This document shows, one piece after another, positions 7,118 to 14,334 of a stretch of DNA of 34,841 nucleotides; the stretch's first letter is position 1, and every line of letters starts with the position of its first letter. Both the position numbers and the translations under genes were made by a program. A model generated the notes under the pieces. That model was not told where the DNA came from and ran no database searches. It worked only from the letters and a program-made list of their open reading frames with translations. The stretch is taken from the NCBI GenBank assembly GCA_022562935.1, contig JADFOI010000026.1:1-34841 (forward strand). The letters run 5' to 3'. This DNA is from Acidobacteriota bacterium (GTDB lineage Bacteria; Acidobacteriota; UBA6911; RPQK01; JADFOI01).

Positions 7118-8032
7118 CTACATCATCCTTTTGATGATGTTCTGACCTTGCTCCTTGCTGAGGCCCAGGGATCGATAGGCCAAGGGACCCCCTTCATCCA
7201 GCACGGGTTCCAGCTGGCCCAAAGTCGGTTGCTCCTTTTGCAGGAACAGTCCCGTGTAGATGGTATCTCCCCACATCAGGGCTTTCTCACAGGCGCTTTT
7301 CCAATCGCTGGTGTCATGGCCCTCGTCCTCGAGTTTCTTAACCCGTGGTTTGAAAAACTTGTAGTCGTTATCGTGGTTGAAGGTCACGCAGGGACTAAAG
7401 ATGTCAATCAGAGAAAACCCCTTATGTCGGATCGCCTTTTTCATCAGGTCCACCAGATGCTTGCCATCGCCGCTGTAGCCACGGGCCACAAAGGTCGCTC
7501 CGTTCATGATGGCCGAGGTGATCGGATTGACCGGCATTTCCACGCTGCCAAAGGGTGTACTCTTGGTCTTCATCCCCTTGGAGCTGGTGGGAGAAATTTG
7601 TCCCGTGGTCAGACCATAGATCTGGTTGTTCATGACGATATAGGTCAGGTCCACATTGCGACGGGCCGTGTGCACAAAGTGGTTCCCACCAATACCGTAT
7701 CCGTCCCCATCCCCACCCGTGGCAATAATGGTGAGTTCGTGGTTGGCCAACTGCACACCGGTGGCCACGGCCAAGGGTCGGCCATGAAGGGTATGCATCC
7801 CATAAGAATTGATGTAACCGGGCAAATTGGAGGAACAGCCGATCCCACTCACGGTTACAATCTGGTGGGGCAGGAGGCCCAGCTCCGCACAGGCTTTCTG
7901 AAGGCCCTTCAGGACTCCAAAATCGCCACAGCCCGGGCACCAGTCGGGTTCAACGGGTCCCTTAAAATCCTTGGCCTGCAATGAAGCAGGCGGCTGGTCC
8001 GGCATATCCTGTGTCGTATCTCTAATCGTCAT
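7118..8032 (-). CDS. korB: 2-oxoacid:ferredoxin oxidoreductase, beta subunit
   Basis: The 304-aa protein is the thiamine-diphosphate-binding beta subunit of a 2-oxoglutarate:ferredoxin oxidoreductase-type enzyme. It shows WCPGCGDFGVLKGLQ near the N-terminus, VSGIGCSSNLPGY, the HGRPLAVATGVQLAN segment, and the TPP/Mg motif ATGGDGDGYGIGGNHFVHTARRN followed by IVMNNQIYGLTTGQISPTS. The two-subunit enzyme oxidatively decarboxylates a 2-oxoacid with CoA, reducing ferredoxin. The acid used (2-oxoglutarate or pyruvate) is inferred only from overall similarity to KorAB. The ATG at 8032 follows AAAGG by about 8 nt. The gene lies 36 nt after korA on the same strand, and that spacer contains a duplicated copy of the korA 3' end. 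Confidence 0.93.
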   Translation of the reverse strand: MTIRDTTQDMPDQPPASLQAKDFKGPVEPDWCPGCGDFGVLKGLQKACAELGLLPHQIVTVSGIGCSSNLPGYINSYGMHTLHGRPLAVATGVQLANHELTIIATGGDGDGYGIGGNHFVHTARRNVDLTYIVMNNQIYGLTTGQISPTSSKGMKTKSTPFGSVEMPVNPITSAIMNGATFVARGYSGDGKHLVDLMKKAIRHKGFSLIDIFSPCVTFNHDNDYKFFKPRVKKLEDEGHDTSDWKSACEKALMWGDTIYTGLFLQKEQPTLGQLEPVLDEGGPLAYRSLGLSKEQGQNIIKRMM

Positions 8033-8044
8033 ATCATTACCTTT

Positions 8045-8089
8045 CTTAGACCATGATTTCCTGAATTCTTAGACCATAATTTCCTGTAT
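8045..8089. repeat. Tandem duplication of about 22 bp at the korA 3' end
   Basis: CTTAGACCATGATTTCCTGA (8045 on) and CTTAGACCATAATTTCCTGT (8068 on) are consecutive near-identical copies. The second encodes the final QEIMV-stop of korA. The first lies just after the stop, in another reading frame. Confidence 0.8.
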
Positions 8090-9847
8090 CGGCACGGTAT
8101 GATCGACCGTCCCGGCCAGCTGCTCCATCACCCCTTCAACAATGTGGTGGGGCATAAACGGCTCGCCATCGTACTTACGGATGTGTCCGTCGACGCTCAG
8201 TCCGGTTTCACTGCGCAGATAGCGGTAGAACTGACCGGAGTGATTGTTCTCGACAATAATCGTTTTCTTCGAACGGGACACAATCTCACCCACAGCCTCT
8301 GCGTGAAGGGGAACGATCCATTTGATGGCTAGCTGATTGGCGGTAATCCCCTGGAGGTTCAACTGCTCCACCGCCTCTTTGATGACACCGTAAGTGGATC
8401 CCCATCCGATGAGTGTGACCTGGGCATCCTCCGGACCCTCCAGCTGCGGCGCTGTAATGGCCTTCTCGATGTCTTTGAATTTTCTGGCCCGTTTCTCGAC
8501 CATCATCCGCCGCTTGTGGGGGTTGGTGAACTCGTCGCTGAGCAAGATACTGTCTTCGTCGTGCTCGTCCGTGGCCACCAGGTGAACGTAACCTTCCAGA
8601 CCGGGCAAGGCACGCGGAGAGATGCCGCTTTCTGTATTCTTGTAGCGCATGTAGCCGTTGCCCTGGGAGGGAGTATCAATCAACTCTCCTCGATCGATCT
8701 CCGGATGCAGGTTCATCTTGTCGGGATCAATGCTAAACGTACCTTCTGAGATCAGCAGATCGGAAAGGACAATGCCGGGGCACTGATATTTGTCCGTCAG
8801 GTTAAAGAGCTCGGGCATGATATCAAAGGCATCCAGAGCATTTTTGGGGGCCACGATGAAACGCTGGAAGTCTCCTTGGCTGGCGCCCAGCACCTGCCAC
8901 AAATCCCCCTGCTCGGTCTTGGTGGGCACACCCGTGGAGGGACCGGCACGCTGAACGTTGATAAAAACCACGGGAACCTCCATCATTCCCGCCATGCCGA
9001 TGGCCTCGGTCATCAAGGCGAACCCGCCGCCGGAGGTGGCACACAGGGTCCGGCAACCGGCGTGAGCTGCTCCCACGGCCATATTGGCCACAGCGATTTC
9101 GTCCTCTACCTGCCGAACCATGATTCCCAGATCGCGGGCATTCTTGGACATCCAATGGAGTACTCCGGTGGCAGGACTCATCGGATAGGCACAGTAAAAT
9201 TTGACCCCTGCGGCAGCTCCCCCCATCGCCAGAGCCTCATTACCGGTCCAGACAGCCAGCGCTTTGGGGCGCCTGGGGAGGGGCACGGCGAAAGGCTCGA
9301 AGTTCTCCTGTGCGTGATCAAATCCAGCGCGGGCTGCAGCGACGTTCTGGTCGACCAGTTCCTGGCCCTTTCGCTTGAATTGGAGGGTCAGGGCCTCCTC
9401 AAGGACCTGGAACTCCAGCCCCAGTAAAGAGAGGAAGGTCCCCAGGGCAACGGTGTTCTGAATCATCCTTCCACCACCGCCGCTCAACTCGGTAACGGGT
9501 AGCGGGCACAGGTGGGCGCCTTTTTGGGCTTTACCCGGTTGAATGGTGTCGCTGTTAAAGACCACCCGGCTGCCCGGCCCCATCAACCCCAGATGCCGAT
9601 TCATGGTGTCCTGATTCAGGCACAGCAGCAGGTCCAGTTTATCCCCGTGGCTGTGAATTTCCTGGTCGCTGACCCGCACAGTGAGAAAAATGTGCCCGCC
9701 ACGGATAATCGATTGGTAGGCGTTGTAGGCGTAAAGGTGCAAACCACGGCGAACAAATATTCGGGCAAGAATATTGCCGGGCGTTGCGATCCCCTGTCCA
9801 GCCGCACCACCAATACTGAGGGCAAAATCAAACTTTTCTGAGGTCAT
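8069..9847 (-). CDS. korA: 2-oxoacid:ferredoxin oxidoreductase, fused gamma-alpha subunit
   Basis: The 592-aa protein combines an N-terminal gamma domain (SIGGAAGQGIATPGNILARI, HIFLTVRVSDQEI; about residues 1-190) with the pyrimidine-binding alpha domain (GNEALAMGGAAAGVKFYCAYPMSPATG, VEDEIAVANMAVGAAHAGCRTLCATSGGGFALMTEAIGMAG, NVQRAGPSTGVPTKTEQGDL) and a C-terminal transketolase-like domain (LIGWGSTYGVIKEAVEQL, VENNHSGQFYRYLR). This is the standard layout of long KorA/OorA proteins. With KorB it forms a cytosolic enzyme linking 2-oxoacid decarboxylation to ferredoxin reduction. An optimal GAGGAG ribosome site precedes the ATG at 9847. It is transcribed ahead of korB. The 297-bp upstream gap holds only a decayed family-A repeat. 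Confidence 0.94.
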   Translation of the reverse strand: MTSEKFDFALSIGGAAGQGIATPGNILARIFVRRGLHLYAYNAYQSIIRGGHIFLTVRVSDQEIHSHGDKLDLLLCLNQDTMNRHLGLMGPGSRVVFNSDTIQPGKAQKGAHLCPLPVTELSGGGGRMIQNTVALGTFLSLLGLEFQVLEEALTLQFKRKGQELVDQNVAAARAGFDHAQENFEPFAVPLPRRPKALAVWTGNEALAMGGAAAGVKFYCAYPMSPATGVLHWMSKNARDLGIMVRQVEDEIAVANMAVGAAHAGCRTLCATSGGGFALMTEAIGMAGMMEVPVVFINVQRAGPSTGVPTKTEQGDLWQVLGASQGDFQRFIVAPKNALDAFDIMPELFNLTDKYQCPGIVLSDLLISEGTFSIDPDKMNLHPEIDRGELIDTPSQGNGYMRYKNTESGISPRALPGLEGYVHLVATDEHDEDSILLSDEFTNPHKRRMMVEKRARKFKDIEKAITAPQLEGPEDAQVTLIGWGSTYGVIKEAVEQLNLQGITANQLAIKWIVPLHAEAVGEIVSRSKKTIIVENNHSGQFYRYLRSETGLSVDGHIRKYDGEPFMPHHIVEGVMEQLAGTVDHTVPIQEIMV

Positions 9848-9854
9848 AAATTCT

Positions 9855-9860
9855 CTCCTC
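9855..9860 (-). promoter_or_regulatory. Strong ribosome binding site of korA
   Basis: The minus strand reads GAGGAG about 7 nt ahead of the korA ATG (9847). It fixes that start. Confidence 0.75.
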
Positions 9861-9884
9861 TTTCGGCTTGAGGATAAGCTCCGC

Positions 9885-9935
9885 TCCGGATGATGAATGC
9901 TCTAGTCTGGATTATGCATAACACGTGCTACTAGG
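9885..9935. repeat. Decayed family A repeat end(s)
   Basis: CTCCGGATGATGAATGCTCT and CTGGATTATGCATAACACGT resemble the two inner ends of family-A elements. The rest of the 297-bp gap between korA and the aminotransferase (9848-10144) shows nothing else I can name. Confidence 0.55.
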
Positions 9936-10144
9936 GCGCGATTGATCGGGCATGGAATTATAGAGGTTGGGAATCCTCTTCGCCCACATAGTGTCTGCTC
10001 TCAGCCTCCAGACTCCTGCTTTTCACTCGATCCATATTACTCATTTTCAATCCGCCTTGGCAAACCTCGAAAGAGCCGGTTGCAGGTCAACAGACAAGGG
10101 GCATGGGGCATCTGAAGAGGAGTTTGTTCCCTGAAAATCCGCGA

Positions 10145-11374
10145 TTAACTCTTCACCCTCATCTGTTGCTGTTCCAGCTGTGGATCGCTGGGTTGGAGTT
10201 TGTCCAAGCAGCGGCGAATATTTCGAACGGCCTGGCGCAGCCGGTGCTCATTCTCCACCATGGCGATTCGCACATACCCTTCTCCCAGGTTACCGAATGC
10301 GATCCCGGCCGCAACGGCCACGTGGGCCTCCTGCATCAGCAGTTTAGAAAATTCCATGGAGCCCATTTTTCGATAGGGTTCAGGAATTGGCGCCCAGGTA
10401 AACATACCAGCTTTCGGCGACTTGACGGACCAGCCGATGCGGTTGAGGCCGTCGCACAGCACGTCTCGTCGGCTTTGGTAGATCTTGGCCTGCTCGACAA
10501 CGCAGTCCTGGGGACCGTCCAGGGCGGCGATGGCGGCGACCTGAATGGGAGTAAAGATTCCGTAATCGTAGTAACTCTTGATCTTGGCCAGAGCCGCCAC
10601 GATGTCTCGATTTCCGACGCAGAATCCGACTCGCCAGCCAGCCATGTTGTACGATTTGGATAAAGTATAAAACTCGATTCCTACTTCCTTGGCACCCGGA
10701 ACCTGCAGGAAACTGGGAGCCCTGTAGTCATCAAAGGTGATTCCCGCATAGGCCATGTCGTGGACGACGATAATATTGTTGTCCTTGGCAAAACGGACGA
10801 TCCCCTGGAAGAAGTCGAGACTGACGGTGGCGGTGGTGGGGTTATGAGGGAAATTCAGGGTAATGACTTTGGGTCTGGGCCAGATCTCACGGGTAATGTA
10901 CTCCAGATCGGGAACAAACTCCTCTTCCTCGCGCAGAGGAATGGAGACAACGTTCCCCCCCGCCATGACCACACTGTAGATGTGAATCGGATAAGTGGGG
11001 TTGGGTACCAGCGCCAGATCGCCGGGATCCAGCAAGGCCAGCATGAGATGGGCCAAGCCTTCCTTGCTGCCGATGGTGGCAATGCACTCGGACTGCCAGT
11101 CCAGATCCACATCAAAGCGGTTCTTGTAAAAGCGGCAGATCGCCCGCAACAGACCCGGGATACCCCGGGAGGCAGAATAGCGATGGGTTTTGCGGTCCTG
11201 GACCACCTCGGTCAGCTTGTCGATGATGTGCTGAGGAGTGGGCTGATCGGGGTTGCCCATGCCCAGATCGATGACATCGGCTCCTTCCTGGCGCAGACGA
11301 AGTTTGATCTCATTGAGTTGTCCCAAAAGATAGGGCGGTAGACGCTTCAGCCGTTGCGTGTCGATGGTGGGCAT
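10145..11374 (-). CDS. alaC: AlaC-type aminotransferase (class I/II, glutamate-pyruvate type)
   Basis: The 409-aa protein resembles E. coli AlaC along its whole length: [109 protein letters not shown] and the PLP lysine in [15 protein letters not shown]. AlaC transfers the amino group between glutamate/2-oxoglutarate and alanine/pyruvate. Related class I enzymes act on other acids, so the substrate is probable rather than certain. The ATG at 11374 follows TGAGGT by a few bases. It is on the same strand as korAB but 297 bp away, so co-transcription is doubtful. Both make or consume 2-oxoacids. Confidence 0.9.
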   Translation of the reverse strand: MPTIDTQRLKRLPPYLLGQLNEIKLRLRQEGADVIDLGMGNPDQPTPQHIIDKLTEVVQDRKTHRYSASRGIPGLLRAICRFYKNRFDVDLDWQSECIATIGSKEGLAHLMLALLDPGDLALVPNPTYPIHIYSVVMAGGNVVSIPLREEEEFVPDLEYITREIWPRPKVITLNFPHNPTTATVSLDFFQGIVRFAKDNNIIVVHDMAYAGITFDDYRAPSFLQVPGAKEVGIEFYTLSKSYNMAGWRVGFCVGNRDIVAALAKIKSYYDYGIFTPIQVAAIAALDGPQDCVVEQAKIYQSRRDVLCDGLNRIGWSVKSPKAGMFTWAPIPEPYRKMGSMEFSKLLMQEAHVAVAAGIAFGNLGEGYVRIAMVENEHRLRQAVRNIRRCLDKLQPSDPQLEQQQMRVKS

Positions 11375-11395
11375 GAAACCTCATGGTACCGTAAT

Positions 11396-11491
11396 TTGTG
11401 CGGTCGTGCAGTTGTCACTTCGTGACTTCGTGCAGTCGTGCGGTTGTGCGGTTGTGCGTTAGTGACTTCGTCACTTTGTGCTGTCGTGCGT
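11396..11491. repeat. Array of about twelve degenerate 8-bp units
   Basis: The tract divides without gaps into octamers TTGTGCGG, TCGTGCAG, TTGTCACT, TCGTGACT, TCGTGCAG, TCGTGCGG, TTGTGCGG, TTGTGCGT, TAGTGACT, TCGTCACT, TTGTGCTG, TCGTGCGT. It begins about 20 bp upstream of the aminotransferase start. A two-unit piece recurs at 12812-12827. Confidence 0.8.
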
Positions 11492-11512
11492 CGCGCTCCG
11501 CGCGTGTGCGGT

Positions 11513-11575
11513 CGTGGTTTGGGATTTGGAATATCGGATTTCAGTCGGTCTGCCGGCTGTGGTCAGGAGGTCAGT
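11513..11575. repeat. Heptamer-phased array (family C)
   Basis: Seven-nt units GTGGTTT, GGGATTT, GGAATAT, CGGATTT, CAGTCGG, TCTGCCG, GCTGTGG. It is closely similar to the module in 31190-31268 and, inverted, to 6962-7027. Confidence 0.65.
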
Positions 11576-11580
11576 TTCTG

Positions 11581-11595
11581 GCGCGCTTCGCGCGC
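11581..11595. repeat. Perfect GCGCGC-TTC-GCGCGC hairpin
   Basis: A 6-bp perfect stem with a 3-nt loop. The identical 15-mer recurs at 31147-31161 ahead of folC, each time next to a heptamer tract. There is no T-run, so a classical terminator is not supported. Confidence 0.6.
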
Positions 11596-11624
11596 TCCGA
11601 CAGCACTAAGTCACAGGAGCGCGA

Positions 11625-12020
11625 CTAATCCTTGTCCAGCTTGAGGCTGACGGAGTTGATACAGTAGCGCTGACCGGTCGGCTGAGGTCCATCGGGGAAA
11701 ACGTGACCGAGGTGAGCCTCACATTTGCCGCACAAGACTTCGGTTCTGCTCATGGAAAGACTGTCGTCCATGTCCGTACTCACACCCTGTTCTGAGACGG
11801 GGGCCCAGAAACTCGGCCAACCTGTGCCGGAATCAAATTTGGTGTCTGAATGAAACAGCTCGTTGCCGCAACCGGTGCAATGGTAAATCCCCTCTTCTTT
11901 GCAATCCCAGTATTTTCCAGAGAAGGGCGCTTCTGTACCCTTATTGCGACAGACTTCAAACTCTTCCGGTGAGAGCTGCTCTCTCCATTCCTCTTCAGTT
12001 TTCGATACCTTGTCTGACAT
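11625..12020 (-). CDS. msrB: Peptide methionine-(R)-S-oxide reductase
   Basis: MsrB reduces the R form of methionine sulfoxide in oxidised proteins. The 131-aa form starting [25 protein letters not shown] fits the family better than the 156-aa track ORF, whose N-terminus ([10 protein letters not shown]) would be antisense to the neighbouring gene. Two zinc-binding pairs, CTGCG and CGKCE, are present, as are [36 protein letters not shown] and the catalytic cysteine in RYCINS (cysteine, not selenocysteine). No signal peptide is visible, so it is cytosolic. The start is only 13 nt from the divergent dehydrogenase start, so any promoter of one lies within or next to the other gene. No clear ribosome site is seen; ATG codons at 12026-12029 are alternatives. 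Confidence 0.92.
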   Translation of the reverse strand: MSDKVSKTEEEWREQLSPEEFEVCRNKGTEAPFSGKYWDCKEEGIYHCTGCGNELFHSDTKFDSGTGWPSFWAPVSEQGVSTDMDDSLSMSRTEVLCGKCEAHLGHVFPDGPQPTGQRYCINSVSLKLDKD

Positions 12021-12033
12021 ACTGTGCATCATT

Positions 12034-12801
12034 ATGTTCATTAAGGGAAAAAGCGCAATGGTTACAGGAGGAGCCTCAGGACTGGGCTCAGCCACGGTGC
12101 GGAGGCTTCACTCCCTGGGCGCCAAGGTGCTTATCGCCGACTTGAACCAGAAGGCGGGTAAAACCTTGGAAGACGAATTAGGTGAGGGGGCACTGTTTCT
12201 CGAAACCGATGTCACCCGGGAGACATCCGTCAAAAGGGCGATTGAGGGTGCCGTGAAACAGCACGGTGGCGTTCACATTCTGGTCAACTGCGCGGGCATT
12301 GCCATCGCCGAAAAGATCCTGGGTCGAACCGGACCCCACGACTTGGAACACTTTAACCAGATCATTGAAGTCAACCTCATCGGCACTTTCAACGCTCTTC
12401 GCTTGACCGCTGCAGCCATGGAGCAAAATCAGCCCACTGAAGAGGGAGAACGCGGGGTCATCGTCAACACCGCTTCCGTAGCAGCCTTTGAAGGTCAGAT
12501 CGGTCAGGCAGCCTATGCCGCCTCAAAGGGTGGGATTGTGTCCTTGACCTTGCCAGCGGCCCGGGAACTCTCCCGCCAGGGCATCCGCGTCGTCAGTATT
12601 GCTCCCGGCATCTTTGACACCCCGCTCTTAGCCGGACTCCCAGAACGGGCACGGATCTCGCTCGGGAAACAAATTCCCTTTCCCCCTCGATTGGGCCGCC
12701 CCGATGAGTATGCGGCTCTTGTCCAGCATATCGTCGAAAACGTCACCCTCAATGGCGAGACCATTCGTCTGGATGGGGCATTGCGAATGGGTCCCCGATA
12801 G
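12034..12801 (+). CDS. SDR-family 3-hydroxyacyl-CoA dehydrogenase, type II (HSD10-like)
   Basis: This 255-aa short-chain dehydrogenase starts [22 protein letters not shown]. That is the NAD(H) motif TGGASGLG with the spacing found in HSD17B10/type-II 3-hydroxyacyl-CoA dehydrogenases. Further marks are LIADLN (NAD-selecting Asp), NCAGIA, the catalytic Ser in [14 protein letters not shown], and YAASKGG (Tyr-Lys). The [21 protein letters not shown] and [14 protein letters not shown] ending is highly characteristic of the HSD10 subfamily. The likely reaction is NAD-dependent oxidation of 3-hydroxyacyl-CoA in fatty- or branched-chain acid β-oxidation. The track start at 11899 is antisense to msrB; 12034 matches homologue N-termini although no ribosome site is clear there. 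It is divergent from msrB by 13 nt. Confidence 0.92.
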   Translation: MFIKGKSAMVTGGASGLGSATVRRLHSLGAKVLIADLNQKAGKTLEDELGEGALFLETDVTRETSVKRAIEGAVKQHGGVHILVNCAGIAIAEKILGRTGPHDLEHFNQIIEVNLIGTFNALRLTAAAMEQNQPTEEGERGVIVNTASVAAFEGQIGQAAYAASKGGIVSLTLPAARELSRQGIRVVSIAPGIFDTPLLAGLPERARISLGKQIPFPPRLGRPDEYAALVQHIVENVTLNGETIRLDGALRMGPR

Positions 12802-12811
12802 AGTTTTTTCG

Positions 12812-12827
12812 TCGTGCTGTTGTGCAG
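12812..12827. repeat. Two 8-bp units of the octamer type
   Basis: TCGTGCTG followed by TTGTGCAG, matching units of the 11396-11491 array. It lies in the 171-bp gap after the dehydrogenase gene. Confidence 0.45.
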
Positions 12828-12933
12828 TCCCGGCTTGCCAGTCGTTCTAATTCCAAACCACTATTTGCAGGATTCATGGGCCGCCTATTCGTCAGACCCA
12901 CTCCTGGCCACTCCAGTTAAATTGTGGCATGAT

Positions 12934-12965
12934 CCTAGCCGGGATAATGCATAGTCCCGGCTAGG
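12934..12965. repeat. Family A minimal palindrome
   Basis: CCTAGCCGGGATAATGCATA followed by GTCCCGGCTAGG: the two family-A ends joined with almost no interior. It ends 7 nt before the GTG start of the aspartokinase-like gene, and its AGGTGA edge may serve as that gene's ribosome site. Confidence 0.75.
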
Positions 12966-12972
12966 TGAGCAA

Positions 12973-13569
12973 GTGAACATCCTGGAGTTTGAAAGTTCCG
13001 CTATTCAAGATGAGGCAGGGGTCTCTGCCGCCGTGGAATCTGTCGTGAACTCCCGACAGGATGAACCTCTTGTTCTGGTGGCGGGAATGGGAAAAACGGA
13101 ACAACGTCTCCTGGAAGCTGGAGAAAAATCTGCCGCTCAGGATCTTGTTCTTGCCTCCACAATAGCTGAGGGGGCCAGAACCTTTTACATGCAGGTGGCC
13201 CGACAGCTCACTTCTGAAGCCGTGTGGTCAGAAACACAAAATCTCCTCTCCGGACTGTTCGAAGAGTTCTCCAACCTTTTACACGGCGTTTACCTCATCG
13301 GTGAACTCAGCCCCCAGGGCAGCAGGATCCTTCAATCTTATGCTGAAAGGGCAAGCTGCGTCGTGGTGGCCCAGGCGCTCAAAGAGAAAGATGTTCAAGC
13401 ACAACCCGTTGGTGGACGGCAACTCTATTGCACCAATAGTGCTCACCTTTCCGAAAGCCTCCAGGAGAAGACCCTCACCGATTTTCAGCAGGAAATTTCG
13501 CTTTTGTCCAAAGGCGGAACAATCCCGGTCATTCCCTTTTCCCTGCGATCGATGGCCACAGAAGAATGA
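12973..13569 (+). CDS. Aspartokinase-like protein lacking the catalytic motif and regulatory domains
   Basis: The 198-aa protein resembles the N-terminal amino-acid-kinase domain of aspartokinase but is shorter and altered. The region LLHGVYLIGELSPQGSRILQSYAERASCVVVAQAL parallels the family's GIYLLGELSPR...SYGERLS...AL segment, and VLVAGMGKTEQRLLEAG parallels the VSAMGKTTDRLLE region. The essential N-terminal KFGGTSV is replaced by EFESSAI, the later LGRGGSDYT segment is absent, and there are no ACT domains. It is probably not an active kinase: either a degraded gene or a repurposed domain. The GTG start at 12973 follows AGGTGA. Its TGA overlaps the next ATG (ATGA), so translation is coupled to the SLOG-fold gene. 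The uninterrupted reading frame argues against simple decay. Confidence 0.72.
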   Translation: MNILEFESSAIQDEAGVSAAVESVVNSRQDEPLVLVAGMGKTEQRLLEAGEKSAAQDLVLASTIAEGARTFYMQVARQLTSEAVWSETQNLLSGLFEEFSNLLHGVYLIGELSPQGSRILQSYAERASCVVVAQALKEKDVQAQPVGGRQLYCTNSAHLSESLQEKTLTDFQQEISLLSKGGTIPVIPFSLRSMATEE

Positions 13570-14018
13570 TCGAGAGGGTCATCTCGGGTGGACAGACGGG
13601 CGTAGACAGAGCTGCTCTGGACGTCGCTTTGAAGCTAGGAGTTCCTTGCGGAGGGTGGTGTCCCCGCGGCCGACGGGCCGAGGACGGGCCACTCAAGGAA
13701 ATCTATCCTCTCCAGGAGACCCCCTCAGCCGATTACGCACAGCGAACTCGATGGAACGTACGAGACTCAGATGGAACAGTGGTTCTCTACAAGAGTTCTC
13801 TTTCAGGAGGTAGTGCCTTCACCGTAAAACTCGCCAAAAAACAAAACAAGCCCTGCCTGGTGATCGACCTGTGTGAGTATTCCTCCCCTGAGATATTTCT
13901 GGATTGGTTAAAACGGCACAAAATACGAACTCTGAATGTTGCGGGGACAAGAGAGAGTGGCAGCACAGGCATCTACGATGAGGCTTGTCAATTCCTGGGT
14001 AAGTGCCTCGTTCCATAA
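13566..14018 (+). CDS. SLOG-superfamily protein, YpsA-like / putative molybdenum carrier
   Basis: This 150-aa protein has the N-terminal RVISGGQTGVDRAALDVAL and the GGWCPRGRRAEDGPL motif typical of the cpYpsA/putative molybdenum carrier family, a Rossmann-like SLOG fold thought to bind nucleotides or related ligands. Further conserved parts are RTRWNVRDSDGTVVL, GGSAFTVKLAKKQNKPCLVIDL, and TLNVAGTRESGSTGIYDEACQFL. Activity is not established; the molybdenum link is from early annotation. It overlaps the aspartokinase-like gene by 4 nt (ATGA), so the two products are likely functionally linked. The last codons (CLVP-stop) lie inside a family-B repeat that starts at 14002, so the native C-terminus has been replaced or extended by the repeat. 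Confidence 0.87.
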   Translation: MIERVISGGQTGVDRAALDVALKLGVPCGGWCPRGRRAEDGPLKEIYPLQETPSADYAQRTRWNVRDSDGTVVLYKSSLSGGSAFTVKLAKKQNKPCLVIDLCEYSSPEIFLDWLKRHKIRTLNVAGTRESGSTGIYDEACQFLGKCLVP

Positions 14019-14073
14019 ATACGATGATGTTTGTGGAAGGGGCTTGTGAGGGGAGGTCAAGGAGCGAGGCACT
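14002..14073. repeat. Family B minimal element with inverted ends
   Basis: This 72-bp element runs from AGTGCCTCGTTCCATAAATA to GGAGCGAGGCACT. The first and last 12 nt are inverted repeats with one mismatch. The interior shares TACGATGATGTTTGTGG with the left end of the 18425 copy and GGGGCTTGTGAGGGGAGGTC with its right part. It overlaps the stop of the SLOG gene. Confidence 0.8.
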
Positions 14074-14193
14074 AAATGTTTCGCTCCCAGTGCTTGATGG
14101 ATCAAAAGAGGCACTTATTCTAAAAAACTTTCAGAGGCTCCTGGCATCATTAACTATAGTAAGTGATCAGGAAAAATCCGGTGAGGGTGTGAT

Positions 14194-14322
14194 ATGAACA
14201 AAGAACCCAAGAAAAACAGCCGTACCAAAGCAGCTGAGAGTGAAAAGAAGCCCCCTGCAGGATGGAGGCTAACTGAAGAGGATAAAGTATTTCTCCGGTC
14301 CTGTGGAATTCTTCCTGATTGA
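14194..14322 (+). CDS. Small ORF, 42 aa, basic N-terminus, unknown function
   Basis: This ORF is too short for the ORF track. The ATG at 14194 follows a GTGAGGG ribosome-site-like run by about 8 nt. The product begins MNKEPKKNSRTKAAESEKKPP and ends AGWRLTEEDKVFLRSCGILPD. The C-terminal W-x-L-T-x-x-D-x-x-F-L-R-S pattern recalls short hypothetical proteins I have seen in other bacteria, a memory-based impression that needs a search. A TATAGT that could be a -10 box lies at 14155, without a convincing -35. The gene converges on the PP2C phosphatase gene with only 12 nt between stops. Confidence 0.5.
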   Translation: MNKEPKKNSRTKAAESEKKPPAGWRLTEEDKVFLRSCGILPD

Positions 14323-14334
14323 TTCGTGTTGGCC

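Noticed and set aside
7052-7984. 310-aa plus-strand ORF
   Set aside because: It is the antisense shadow of korB.
11398-11644. 68- and 76-aa plus-strand ORFs
   Set aside because: They are translations of the octamer and heptamer arrays (Cys/Val/Arg-rich) and have no coding character.
11765-11900. Selenoprotein possibility for MsrB
   Set aside because: The catalytic position is an ordinary cysteine (RYCINS) and there is no in-frame TGA.
14003-14197. 64-aa plus-strand ORF
   Set aside because: Its N-terminal half is the family-B repeat; there is no ribosome site or family resemblance.
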